DNA of 64,000 nt from Desulfovibrio gilichinskyi (GTDB taxonomy: Bacteria > Desulfobacterota > Desulfovibrionia > Desulfovibrionales > Desulfovibrionaceae): the NCBI RefSeq assembly GCF_900177375.1, contig NZ_FWZU01000007.1, forward strand, positions 1 to 64,000, read 5' to 3'. This document shows positions 26,619-35,827 of this stretch, piece by piece (position 1 is the first letter of the stretch; each line of letters begins with the position of its first letter). The notes under the pieces were generated by a model. It did no database searches and was not told the origin of the DNA. It saw nothing but the letters and a program-made list of their open reading frames with translations. The translations under genes and the position numbers were made by a program.

Positions 26619-29600
26619 ACATTGCAAAATGGTGCATCGAAAACAATCGCACGTCTATAGCCATATTTCTGCTCATTGCGCTTGGCGGAGTAATGACTTT
26701 TATGAGTATCCCGAAGGCTGAGGACCCTGATTTTGTTATCCGAACCGCCGTTGTAACAACCGTTTTTCCAGGGGCTTCTCCGCAACGTGTTGAGGAGCTT
26801 GTCACTGATAAACTTGAAGAAAAGGTACGCGAACTAAGCGATATAAAAGTTGTTCGTTCTCAGTCAATGACGGGTATCTCTATTATTGAAGTTGAATTTA
26901 ATGATTCAATCAAAAATATGGATCCCATATGGCAGAAACTGCGTAATAAAGTAGCAGATGCACAGTCTACTTTGCCGTCCGAAGCGCAGTCGCCTGTTAT
27001 TAATGATGAATTCGGTGATGTATTCGGCATCCTTGTTGCGCTGACTGGAGACGGTTTTTCGTACCGTGAGCTCAAGGATGTCGCAGATTATACCCGTGAT
27101 GAACTGCTTTCAGTTAAAGGCGTAGGTAAGGTCGAGCGTTGGGGATTGCAGGATGAAAGAGTATATATAGACTTTTCCAATTCGCGCATGGCCTCGGCAG
27201 GGGTGAGCCCTTTTGCTTTGGCGCAGATGATTAATAATCAAAATTCCATAAGGCCGAGTGGTTCATCTAAGGTGGGACCGGATAGAATCTATATTGAACC
27301 GACTGGAGAATTCAAATCTGTGGATGATATTGCCTCTCTTTCAATGAGAGTTGAAGGCATGAAGTCCAGTATGAAACTTTCAGATGTAACAAAGGTTTCC
27401 AGAGGTTTTTCCGATCCTCCGTCCGTAATGACCCGTTATGATGGCAAGCCTGCTATTATGCTTGCTGTTTCAATGGCAGACGGTGATAACATTATGGAAT
27501 TAGGTAAGAGAGTTACAGCTAAGCTTAATCAGCTTTCCGCAAATCTTTACCAAGGGATGGATTATAATATTGTCGTATATCAGCCGAAGTATGTTGAAAC
27601 AGCTGTTAACGATTTTATGATCAATCTGCTTGAATCATTTGTGTTTGTTGTAATCGTTATTCTTGCTTTTGCAGGGTTTAAGACAGGGCTTGTCGCCGGT
27701 TCGCTGGTTCCTATGGCGATGCTCGGATGTATTTCATTGATGCCTACTTTCGGTGTGGGATTACAGCGAATATCAATTGCATCATTGATTATCTCACTTG
27801 GTATTCTGGTTGATAACGGTGTTGTCGTATCAGAGGCCATCTTAGTAAAGCTTGCTGCCGGAGAAGAGCGGATGAAAGCCGTTGTAGGAGCTGTTTCAGA
27901 ACTTTGGATGCCGCTGCTTGCCGCTTCTTTGACAACGATTTTTGCTTTTCTTCCCATTCCGCTGGCTGAAAGCACAGTCGGTGAATACTGTTTTTCTCTA
28001 TTTGTGGTGGTTACGCTGACCCTGATGTGTTCATGGGTTTTGTCCATGACTATGATTCCTATGCTTTGTTATTATGTACTCAAACCAAAGGTAATAATTC
28101 AGACCTTTTCCGGCCGGATATACAACCTTTACAGAAAGCTGTTGCTCTTGTGTCTAAAGCATCGGCCTGCATTTGTCGGGCTGGTTGTGGCGGCTTGTAT
28201 TGTTTCTTTCTGGGGATTCCAGTTTGTTCCGAAGATGTTCTTTCCGCCTAACGAAAGGGCGCAGTTTACAATTGATTTTTGGCAGCCATTCGGTTCGGAC
28301 ATTACCACAACTGCTGAGGAAGCCGCAAAGCTTGAGAAGTTTCTTCTGGCAGACAAAGGTGTTGAAAGTATCGGGACCTTCATAGGAACCGGTGGACCAA
28401 GATGGTATCTGCCGCTTAACCTTGAACAGCGTAATGATAATTTAGCGACTTTTATAGTCAACACCAAGACCGTGAAAGATGCTGATGAGGTTATTGAACG
28501 AGTTCGGTCTGGTCTAAAGAACAATTTCCCTGATGCTGATTTCAGTCTTAAGAAATTAATGAACGGCCCGCCTGTCGGAGCACCTGTTCAAATCCGTCTT
28601 TCCGGGCCTGATCAAAAGATGCTTTATAAGCTGAGGGATAACATCGGGGATATCCTTGAGGAGACTCCGGGAGTTTCCCGTGTGTGGGATGACTGGGGGC
28701 AATGGGCCAAAAAGATGGAGGTTGATGTTGATCAGGATAAAGCGCGCGAATCCGGATTATCAAGTTTCGACGTAGCACTCAGTTTACAGTCCGGAATGTC
28801 CGGTTATCAGGCTTCAACTTATCGTGAAGGGGACATAAATATCCCGATTGTACTTCGAAGCGAAGATTCGTTCCGTAATAGACTTGATAAGCTTGAGAGT
28901 TTAAATATTTATTCTTATCAGGACGGGAAAAGCGTACCGCTCAGTCAGATTGCCAAGACTGAACTGGTTTGGCAGCCTTCGGATATTCGCCGCAGAGATC
29001 AGACCAGAACAATGACTGTTAAAGCTGATTTATATGATGGTTATTTTGCAATGCAGACAATTAATGCCGTGCGCCCGAAGATAGAAAAAATGATGAAGTC
29101 TCCTGATTGGCCGGTCGGGTACTCGGTAGCTTACGGCGGAGAGTTTGAGAAAAGTCAGGAAGGTCAGGATTCAATCATTGCCAATATGCCGCTGGCAATG
29201 GGGCTGCTCGTGCTGGTTTTGATATTCCAGTTTAACTCATTCAGACGGCCGCTTATTATCCTTTTGACACTGCCGCCTATGATGTGCGGGATTACTCCGG
29301 GAATGCTACTCACTAATTCCGCTTTCGGATTTATGCCTATGCTCGGAATGATCAGCCTGCTCGGGATTATTGTTAACAATGCGATTATGCTGATAGATAG
29401 AATTGAAATTCAGCGTAAAAGAGGAATTGATCTGGCAGACTCCATTGTGCTTGCTTCGCTTGAAAGAGCAAGGCCGATTATTATGACCGCAACAACTACA
29501 ATTATCGGAATGGTTCCGCTGTCACTGCAAGGCGGAGAAATGTGGCGGCCAATGGCTAACTGCATTATGTCCGGCTTAATGTTTGCGACCGTGCTTACTT

Positions 29601-29698
29601 TGATTTTGTGTCCGGTTTTGTATTCCCTGTTTTTTAAGCAGGGGTTTAAATCCTACACATGGAATCCGGCAGTTATTGATAAGGGACGAGATGTATAG
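26615..29698 (+). CDS. RND-family efflux pump inner-membrane protein (AcrB-like, AcrB/AcrD/AcrF superfamily)
   Basis: 1027 residues, starting with GTG behind GGAGGG. TM1 is at about 14-30, followed by a periplasmic porter domain and then TM2-6 (VVIVILAFAGFKTGLVAGSL) with the TM4 motif LGILVDNGVVVSEA. A second porter domain and TM7-12 end in GIIVNNAIMLIDRI. In AcrB the proton relay needs two adjacent aspartates in TM4; here the second position is N (VDN), so coupling may differ, as in some other RND groups. Pumps amphipathic substrates (drugs, bile-like molecules) using the proton gradient. Operon with tetR and adaptor; substrate unknown. Confidence 0.92.
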   Translation: MNIAKWCIENNRTSIAIFLLIALGGVMTFMSIPKAEDPDFVIRTAVVTTVFPGASPQRVEELVTDKLEEKVRELSDIKVVRSQSMTGISIIEVEFNDSIKNMDPIWQKLRNKVADAQSTLPSEAQSPVINDEFGDVFGILVALTGDGFSYRELKDVADYTRDELLSVKGVGKVERWGLQDERVYIDFSNSRMASAGVSPFALAQMINNQNSIRPSGSSKVGPDRIYIEPTGEFKSVDDIASLSMRVEGMKSSMKLSDVTKVSRGFSDPPSVMTRYDGKPAIMLAVSMADGDNIMELGKRVTAKLNQLSANLYQGMDYNIVVYQPKYVETAVNDFMINLLESFVFVVIVILAFAGFKTGLVAGSLVPMAMLGCISLMPTFGVGLQRISIASLIISLGILVDNGVVVSEAILVKLAAGEERMKAVVGAVSELWMPLLAASLTTIFAFLPIPLAESTVGEYCFSLFVVVTLTLMCSWVLSMTMIPMLCYYVLKPKVIIQTFSGRIYNLYRKLLLLCLKHRPAFVGLVVAACIVSFWGFQFVPKMFFPPNERAQFTIDFWQPFGSDITTTAEEAAKLEKFLLADKGVESIGTFIGTGGPRWYLPLNLEQRNDNLATFIVNTKTVKDADEVIERVRSGLKNNFPDADFSLKKLMNGPPVGAPVQIRLSGPDQKMLYKLRDNIGDILEETPGVSRVWDDWGQWAKKMEVDVDQDKARESGLSSFDVALSLQSGMSGYQASTYREGDINIPIVLRSEDSFRNRLDKLESLNIYSYQDGKSVPLSQIAKTELVWQPSDIRRRDQTRTMTVKADLYDGYFAMQTINAVRPKIEKMMKSPDWPVGYSVAYGGEFEKSQEGQDSIIANMPLAMGLLVLVLIFQFNSFRRPLIILLTLPPMMCGITPGMLLTNSAFGFMPMLGMISLLGIIVNNAIMLIDRIEIQRKRGIDLADSIVLASLERARPIIMTATTTIIGMVPLSLQGGEMWRPMANCIMSGLMFATVLTLILCPVLYSLFFKQGFKSYTWNPAVIDKGRDV

Positions 29699-29723
29699 AA
29701 TCTGTTTAAGTTGAATTAATACA

Positions 29724-29763
29724 AAAACAGCCCGCAATTTAAATAAAAATTGCGGGCTGTTTT
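29724..29763. terminator. Bidirectional rho-independent terminator between the RND operon and ispH
   Basis: A 17-bp stem, AAAACAGCCCGCAATTT / AAATTGCGGGCTGTTTT, with a 6-base loop. The genes converge. Confidence 0.9.
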
Positions 29764-29796
29764 AATTTTAACTGTTTTCAGCTGATTCGACTGAAA

Positions 29797-30645
29797 CTAA
29801 ATTTCTTCAAGGATCTGCTGAATGCTGTCGACAAGACGCTTTGGAGTGGATGCGCCGGCTGTAAGTCCTATTCGCTTGAATTTTTTAAGTTCTTCCAGCG
29901 GCAGTTCCTCAGCCATTTCAACATGAGTGCATCTGATTCCTGCTGTTTCGACAACCTGAACTAATCTGCGGGTGTTCCCGCTGATGCGCCCGCCTACAAC
30001 TATCATGTGATCCACTTCGCTGGAAAGAGCGATAGCTTCTTCCTGTCTCTGACGGGTTGCATCACATATGGAATTCAGTACAATTACATCAAGACCTTTG
30101 CTTTCAAGGTATTTAATAATCTCTTCGTAGATAACGCGGTCTTGAGTGGTCTGGGCTGCTAAACAGTACCTTCTGTTCGGGTCCAGCTCTATGGCTTTGA
30201 GTTCTTCTGTGCTGTCAAAAAGGCATGTGCCTGATGGAGCATAGCTCAAAAGCCCTTTAACTTCAGGATGGCTGTCTTCTCCATAGAGCAAAAGGACTCG
30301 TCCGTCTGTTGTGTTACGTTTGATAAGAAGTTGAGCTTTTTTAACTTTAGGGCATGTTGCATCAATTACGTTGATGCCACGTACGCGGAGTTCTTCTTCC
30401 ACATTTTGCGGAACTCCGTGAGCTCTGATGACCGCAAACGAACCTTTAGGAATTTCTTCAGGAGATTCGGCTGTAATCACACCTTTTTTTTCATACTCTT
30501 CAAGAACTTGCGGGTTGTGAATGATCGGTCCTAAAATATATATAGATCCGCGGTCCTTGCTTTCAATCAATGAGTCTAACTTGTTTAAAGCAAGGTCAAC
30601 TCCCATACAAAATCCGGCTGTTTCAGCCCTGACGACTTTCTCCAT
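29797..30645 (-). CDS. ispH: 4-hydroxy-3-methylbut-2-enyl diphosphate reductase
   Basis: 282 residues, the usual length. Last step of the MEP pathway, giving IPP and DMAPP. The three [4Fe-4S] cysteines are in AGFCMGV (C13), DATCPKV (about 97) and NSICDATRQRQEEA (about 192). The conserved His motifs RAHGV and SHPEVKG and the C-terminal LTAGASTPKRLV are also present. Isoprenoid precursors feed hopanoid synthesis, so its place next to the hopanoid genes fits, although ispH is divergent from them. Confidence 0.95.
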   Translation of the reverse strand: MEKVVRAETAGFCMGVDLALNKLDSLIESKDRGSIYILGPIIHNPQVLEEYEKKGVITAESPEEIPKGSFAVIRAHGVPQNVEEELRVRGINVIDATCPKVKKAQLLIKRNTTDGRVLLLYGEDSHPEVKGLLSYAPSGTCLFDSTEELKAIELDPNRRYCLAAQTTQDRVIYEEIIKYLESKGLDVIVLNSICDATRQRQEEAIALSSEVDHMIVVGGRISGNTRRLVQVVETAGIRCTHVEMAEELPLEELKKFKRIGLTAGASTPKRLVDSIQQILEEI

Positions 30646-30736
30646 TATCTATAGTCTCCTTTGCAGGCAGCAATTATATTTAAGCCTGTTTTCTTAATCA
30701 TAAATATCGGCGCAAATCTACAGATCAAAAGCCGTT

Positions 30737-30764
30737 TTGGCAATGTTGTTGTCAATATTATAAA
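30737..30764 (+). promoter_or_regulatory. Candidate sigma-70 promoter of the hpnO gene
   Basis: TTGGCA at 30737-30742 and TATAAA at 30759-30764, spaced by 16 bases, about 100 bases before the aminotransferase start. It fits the consensus, but no transcript start is known. Confidence 0.4.
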
Positions 30765-30863
30765 TTACTGGCAAGAGATTGACCGCGGGGAGCAAGCAGA
30801 GTATTTTTTCGTAAGTTTCTTTAAATAGAAAAAAATATTAAATTTATAGTGGAGTTTTAAATA

Positions 30864-32246
30864 ATGAGTTCTGAGATTGTAAATAAATATAAAACAAGAA
30901 TTGCAGAGGCTTATACTCTGCATCGTAAATTTGTTAATCCGTCTTTTGTAAGAGTGCTTGAAGTTATCGGATATGATCGGAATTATGTGTCCGCCGAAGG
31001 CGCATACCTTACAGATGCAAACGGTAAAAAAGTTTTAGATTTTCTTGCCGGTTTCGGTGTTTATAATATTGGCCGTAACCATCCTCATGTCGCAAAAGTT
31101 CTGCATGATACTCTTGATGCGAAAACCGCCAGCCTTGTACAGATGGATTTAGGAGTACTGTCCGGGATGCTTGCTGAAAAGCTTGCGGAAATAGCTCCCG
31201 GTGATCTTGAAGCTGTCTTCTTTACAAACTCCGGAACGGAAGGTGTTGAAGGTGCTCTTAAATTTGCTCGGCAGGCAACAGGCCGCCACAAACTTGTTCA
31301 TTGCGATCATGCTTTTCACGGTCTGACTCTCGGTTCGCTCTCTGTTAACGGTAATAAAGAATTCAGAAACAGAAATGAACCCTTGCTGCCGGACTGTTCA
31401 AGCGTTCCTTTTAATGATTTGGGTGCTCTTGAAAAAGCTCTTTCCGGCGGAGATGTCGGAGCATTTATATTTGAAACCGTGCAGGGAAAGGGAGTTTTTG
31501 TACCGGAAGACGGATACCTCCAAGGTGTACGCGAATTATGCGACCGTTACGGAACATTGATGATTGCCGATGAAGTTCAGTGCGGTCTCGGCCGGACAGG
31601 TAAAATGTTTGCAGTAGACAACTGGGGTGTTAAACCGGATATTCTCGTTATCTCTAAAGCTCTTTCCGGTGGATATATCCCTGTCGGGGCGATTATTACC
31701 ACCCGTGCTATACACACTAAGGTTTTCGATTCAATGGAAAGGTGTTTTGCCCATTCAAATACATTCGGCCAGAATGATATGGCTATGGCTGCGGGGCTTG
31801 CTACAATCGAAATTCTTGAAAATGAAAAACTTTCAGAAAATGCAGCAAAAATGGGTGACAGAATTCTTGTCGGTATGAAGAAGCTTGCTGAGAAGTATGA
31901 AATGCTGACTGAAGTACGCGGAAAGGGTTTAATGATCGGTATGCAGTTCGGAGAGCCTAAGTCTTTGGCTCTTAAAGCCAGCTGGAAGCTGCTCCATAAA
32001 ATGAATGATGATTTATTCTGCCAGATGATAACCATGCCGCTACTTGCTAAACATGATATTTTAAGTCAGGTCGCAGGTCACGGTCTTGATACTGTTAAAA
32101 TACTTCCTCCGTTAATGATTAACGATGAAGATGTAGATAAGTTCCTTACTGCAATGGACGCAGTGCTTAAAGAAGCTCATAAAATTACAGGTTCGGGCTG
32201 GAAAACTGTTAAAGATTTGGGGATTCGTACAGCTCGTACTTCTTAA
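30864..32246 (+). CDS. hpnO: Class III PLP aminotransferase, HpnO-like (hopanoid side-chain amination)
   Basis: 460 residues. PLP lysine in VISKALSGGYIPVGAI (about 265), phosphate-binding SGTEGVEGAL (about 121), and the DEVQCGLGRTG loop (about 237). The class covers ornithine, acetylornithine, GABA and putrescine transaminases. In hopanoid clusters this protein is HpnO, which aminates the ribosyl-derived side chain to give aminobacteriohopanetriol. The name is given on context: the next genes are the RND exporter, HpnH and HpnG homologues. Sequence alone would allow putrescine or ornithine transaminase, which is worth noting because a polyamine operon lies 15 kb away. Confidence 0.75.
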   Translation: MSSEIVNKYKTRIAEAYTLHRKFVNPSFVRVLEVIGYDRNYVSAEGAYLTDANGKKVLDFLAGFGVYNIGRNHPHVAKVLHDTLDAKTASLVQMDLGVLSGMLAEKLAEIAPGDLEAVFFTNSGTEGVEGALKFARQATGRHKLVHCDHAFHGLTLGSLSVNGNKEFRNRNEPLLPDCSSVPFNDLGALEKALSGGDVGAFIFETVQGKGVFVPEDGYLQGVRELCDRYGTLMIADEVQCGLGRTGKMFAVDNWGVKPDILVISKALSGGYIPVGAIITTRAIHTKVFDSMERCFAHSNTFGQNDMAMAAGLATIEILENEKLSENAAKMGDRILVGMKKLAEKYEMLTEVRGKGLMIGMQFGEPKSLALKASWKLLHKMNDDLFCQMITMPLLAKHDILSQVAGHGLDTVKILPPLMINDEDVDKFLTAMDAVLKEAHKITGSGWKTVKDLGIRTARTS

Positions 32247-32333
32247 TAGTTTCAGCAAAATATAATGGCTGCCTAAACTTCTCAACATATTGAAAAGACC
32301 CGAATATTTTATAACGTTTCGGGCGTATTTTCT

Positions 32334-35024
32334 GTGGATATATTTAAAAAAGTTCAAGATTTTTTGATACTCGGTCTTTGGCGCATGGTTCGCACATGCC
32401 CGGGGACTGTGGTCATATGCGGTCTTATTTTGGCCATTATTTGCGGTGTCTCCTCCGCGCTGTACCTTAAACTGGACAGTGATCAGGATAACCTTATTTC
32501 GCATAATCTTCCTTTCCAGAAACGGAATCTTGAGCAGATTAAGAATTTCGGTGATCAGGAATACATGTTCGTGGTTATTGAAACAGGCGGGACTGAGCAG
32601 GGTAAAAAACAGGCTGCTCTTTTTGCAACGTCTCTTGCCGATAAGCTTCAAAAAAAGCCTAATATAATTAAAGAAGTTCATTACGCCATGTCTGCAAAAG
32701 ATATGGGGCCGGGCGTACTCATGTTCGCTTCGGAGAGCGAACTGCATGATTTTGTCAAACTTGCCCGTAATATAGGGCCGCTTGGACATGAATGGTTTAA
32801 TGGTCCGGGACTGGCAAAGTTTCTGGATATGAATGCAGAACTGCTCAGCGGTAAAAAAGATATGGGCGGCGCGACAGCTCCTGAAATGCTCACGCCGATG
32901 ATAGGAGCTTTAGATTCGCTCGTCGGGAAAATGGATAATGCTCTAAAAGACGGGGCGGATTCTTTTAAGAGCTCAGATTCCGTGCTGGATCTGGATAAAG
33001 CCGGAATGCAGTATTTTTATACCCGCAACGGCAAACTCCTGATTATGCGCATTCTGCCGAAAAAAGATTTTGCGGCAATGACCGTTATCGGTCAGGCTCT
33101 TAAAATTGTACGTGAATCACTTGATCAGACCCGTTTAGAATTTCCAGATGTCAGTGCCGGACTTACCGGAAGACCTGTTCTTTCCGCTGATGAAATGATC
33201 ACGACTAATAATGATATGACTATTGCTTCGATTGTCTCTGTTCTGCTGGTCGGGCTGCTGTTTATGGTAGTTCTTCACGGCTGGCTGAGACCTGCGCTGG
33301 TCATGCTTTCTCTTTTTTGCGCTATGGCGTGGACATTCGGTTTTGCACTGGTCTCGCTGGGTAGCCTTAATCTTTTATCTATTGTTTTTGCGCTTGTTCT
33401 TGTCGGCATCGGTGTGGATTTCGGTATTCATATTGTGCTGCGTTATGTTGAAGGTACTGCAGCGGGTCTTTCGCCTGATGAAGCCGTCAGGGAATCATTG
33501 GTACATACAGGACCGGGCGTTCTTCTCGGCGCAATAACTTCAGTCTGCGCTTTTTACGCAGTGCTCGGGCATGAATTTGTAGGTCTTGCAGAGCTTGGGC
33601 TCATCGGCGGAACAGGAATCATTTTCTGCCTTATTTCCATGCTGACGGTTCTTCCTTCACTTTTGCTCATTGCCGGCAGGCGGAATTTATTCCCGTCTTC
33701 TCATCCGCGCATGACGACCATGCCCTTCATGGAAAAGGTTATCTCCCGTCCTAAAACCGTTCTTGTTGTCGCGGTAATATTATCGGCTGTAGCTTTTCCA
33801 GGGTTGATGAAGGCCGGATTCAACTATAATCTTCTTGATCTTCAGGCAAAAGGTCTTGAGTCAGTTGAGTTTGAACATAAAATAATTAACGAATCCGATG
33901 AATCAACATGGTTCGCAGTTATGACACGGCCTGACCTTGAAAGTGTAAAGGCTCTAACACAACAATTAAAAGAAATTCCCTCTGTCGGGCGGATTGATTC
34001 TATTTTAAATTTTCTGCCCGAAAGTCAAAAGGAAAAAGCTCATATTTTACGGGGTGAAGCCAAGTATTTAGACGGTATGGACTTTAACGCCGATCCTGTC
34101 GCTCTTAAGCCTGAGCAGGTTCTAAGTTCACTTGAAAGTTTAACTGATTCACTTGAAGGGCTTGAGGAAAAATTATTTTCTGCCGGAGCTAAAGATGAAC
34201 TTAAGCTCGTTTCAGCTCTTTTGGATAAAACTTCAGAGTGTATGGCTCTTATAAAGAAGAATCCAGCGTCTGCGCAAAATCTTGTACCGCTTCAGACGGG
34301 ACTGGTCAGCGAGCTTTCGTCTTCATTTAAATGGCTTAAAGAAATTTTAGAAGTTCGCTCAGTAAAACCTGATGACCTTCCTGAACATCTGCGTTCTTTA
34401 TATATAGGCCGAGACGGTAGCTATATGGTTAAAATATCTCCGGTCGGCAATATATGGGATTTTGATTTGCTCAAATCTTTTGTTGCGGACCTTAGAAAAA
34501 TTGACCCGATAGTTACAGGAGTTCCGGTTGTTGTCTTAGAATCTTCACTGCTGATGCGGGACACTTTCACAGACGCCGCCGTGGTCACAATTATACTGGT
34601 TTCAATAATTTTATTTTTAACGTCATTCAGTCTAAGCTATGTCCTGCTTACTCTTATTCCGCTTGTAGTCGGTATTTTCTGGCTGCTTGAAATGATGGGA
34701 GTCACGGGGCTCAGTTTTAACTTGGCTAACTTCTTTGCGATACCTATTCTTATAGCAATCGGGGTTGACGGAGGTGTTCACTTTTTTGCCAGATGGAAAG
34801 AACTTTCAAATGGCGAGAGACTTTATGACACAAGTACTCCCGTTGCAGTCGGACTCAGTTTCTGCACCACTATGATCGGATTCGGAGGGTTGCTTTTAGC
34901 TCATCACAGAGGGCTTGCTTCTCTTGGCGGGATAATGGTTGCCGGATCTGCAACTTGTATGGTTGGTTGTATGATAGTGTTACCTGCTATTTTCAGACTG
35001 ATGGAAAAGTTTAAGAAAGGATGA
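32334..35024 (+). CDS. hpnN: RND/MMPL-family lipid exporter, HpnN-like (hopanoid transporter; BstA-like)
   Basis: 896 residues, 12 predicted membrane segments in two six-helix blocks, each with a large periplasmic loop. TM1 is at about 21-41 (VVICGLILAIICGVSSALYL). The first block has VLVGIGVDFGIHI, and the second FAIPILIAIGVDGGVHF, the GxDxxxH-type motif typical of the MMPL/HpnN group. HpnN exports hopanoids towards the outer membrane. The start at 32334 is GTG; an alternative later start cannot be excluded. The last codons overlap the ATG of the next frame (ATGA), so it is coupled to the binding-protein gene. Confidence 0.82.
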   Translation: MDIFKKVQDFLILGLWRMVRTCPGTVVICGLILAIICGVSSALYLKLDSDQDNLISHNLPFQKRNLEQIKNFGDQEYMFVVIETGGTEQGKKQAALFATSLADKLQKKPNIIKEVHYAMSAKDMGPGVLMFASESELHDFVKLARNIGPLGHEWFNGPGLAKFLDMNAELLSGKKDMGGATAPEMLTPMIGALDSLVGKMDNALKDGADSFKSSDSVLDLDKAGMQYFYTRNGKLLIMRILPKKDFAAMTVIGQALKIVRESLDQTRLEFPDVSAGLTGRPVLSADEMITTNNDMTIASIVSVLLVGLLFMVVLHGWLRPALVMLSLFCAMAWTFGFALVSLGSLNLLSIVFALVLVGIGVDFGIHIVLRYVEGTAAGLSPDEAVRESLVHTGPGVLLGAITSVCAFYAVLGHEFVGLAELGLIGGTGIIFCLISMLTVLPSLLLIAGRRNLFPSSHPRMTTMPFMEKVISRPKTVLVVAVILSAVAFPGLMKAGFNYNLLDLQAKGLESVEFEHKIINESDESTWFAVMTRPDLESVKALTQQLKEIPSVGRIDSILNFLPESQKEKAHILRGEAKYLDGMDFNADPVALKPEQVLSSLESLTDSLEGLEEKLFSAGAKDELKLVSALLDKTSECMALIKKNPASAQNLVPLQTGLVSELSSSFKWLKEILEVRSVKPDDLPEHLRSLYIGRDGSYMVKISPVGNIWDFDLLKSFVADLRKIDPIVTGVPVVVLESSLLMRDTFTDAAVVTIILVSIILFLTSFSLSYVLLTLIPLVVGIFWLLEMMGVTGLSFNLANFFAIPILIAIGVDGGVHFFARWKELSNGERLYDTSTPVAVGLSFCTTMIGFGGLLLAHHRGLASLGGIMVAGSATCMVGCMIVLPAIFRLMEKFKKG

Positions 35025-35032
35025 TTTTTATA

Positions 35033-35827
35033 ATGCTCAGGAAAATATTAGCTATTACTTTACTCGTTATTGTTACAGTTTCGGGAGCCGCTTACGCTTC
35101 CCCCAAAAACGGATCATTTGATTTTGTAATTATCGAGCCGGGGCAACCCGGAACATCCGCTGATGCCCAGCCTGTAATGGATGACTTAGCAAAGTATCTG
35201 TCTGCTAAAATGGGAACTTCTGTGAGCGGAGTTTATTTTAATGAACTCAAACCAGCTCTGAAATATCTTGCTGATAATAAACCGGCATGGGGAATTTGCG
35301 GACTGACTTTTTTTAAAAGTTACGCAGATAAGTTTATGCTGACTCCTGTCGCGTCCACCATGCCGCAGGGACTGGATAAGGATATCTGGAGAATTATGGC
35401 CCCTTCTGACGGGCCGGATTCTGTGAAAGATATTAACGGGACTGTTTACGGTTCAATGCTTTACACTCCTGATGCCCGTAAAATCCTTTTCGGTAAAGGT
35501 GAAGCTGAAATACCGCTTGTTATAGAAGGAACATCAACGCCTCTTAGCAAGTTACGCTGGGTTAATAGAGGCAAGGCTGCCGGAGTGTGTCTGAATTCAG
35601 TTCAGTTTTCGGTACTCAGCGGTATGGATAGCTTGTCGAGTTTAAAGGTTGTTTATGAATCAAAAAAACTTCCTAACAGTCCGGTAGTATGGTTCGGTAA
35701 GGCGACTGATGATGCTTTTCGACTTCAGGCGATTTTGCTTGATATGAAAAAGGATCCTGCTGCTGAAAGTTTACTGAAACTTTTGCAGACAAACGGATTC
35801 GGAACTGCTGACAAGGAGCTTAAATGA
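35033..35827 (+). CDS. PhnD-like periplasmic binding protein in the hopanoid cluster (BstB-like)
   Basis: 264 residues from ATG 35033. An in-frame ATG at 35021 lies directly on the AAGAAAGG ribosome binding site, so the later start is preferred. A signal peptide is clear (MLRKILAITLLVIVTVSGAA). The mature fold is that of PhnD/PBP2 proteins: FVIIEPGQPGTSADAQPVMD, ALKYLADNKPAWGICGLTFF, and KDINGTVYGSMLY. No ABC permease or ATPase is nearby; it is between an RND exporter and a TPR lipoprotein. In sterol-making bacteria a PhnD-like protein (BstB) carries lipid across the periplasm, so a hopanoid-carrier role is proposed. That is inference. Confidence 0.7.
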   Translation: MLRKILAITLLVIVTVSGAAYASPKNGSFDFVIIEPGQPGTSADAQPVMDDLAKYLSAKMGTSVSGVYFNELKPALKYLADNKPAWGICGLTFFKSYADKFMLTPVASTMPQGLDKDIWRIMAPSDGPDSVKDINGTVYGSMLYTPDARKILFGKGEAEIPLVIEGTSTPLSKLRWVNRGKAAGVCLNSVQFSVLSGMDSLSSLKVVYESKKLPNSPVVWFGKATDDAFRLQAILLDMKKDPAAESLLKLLQTNGFGTADKELK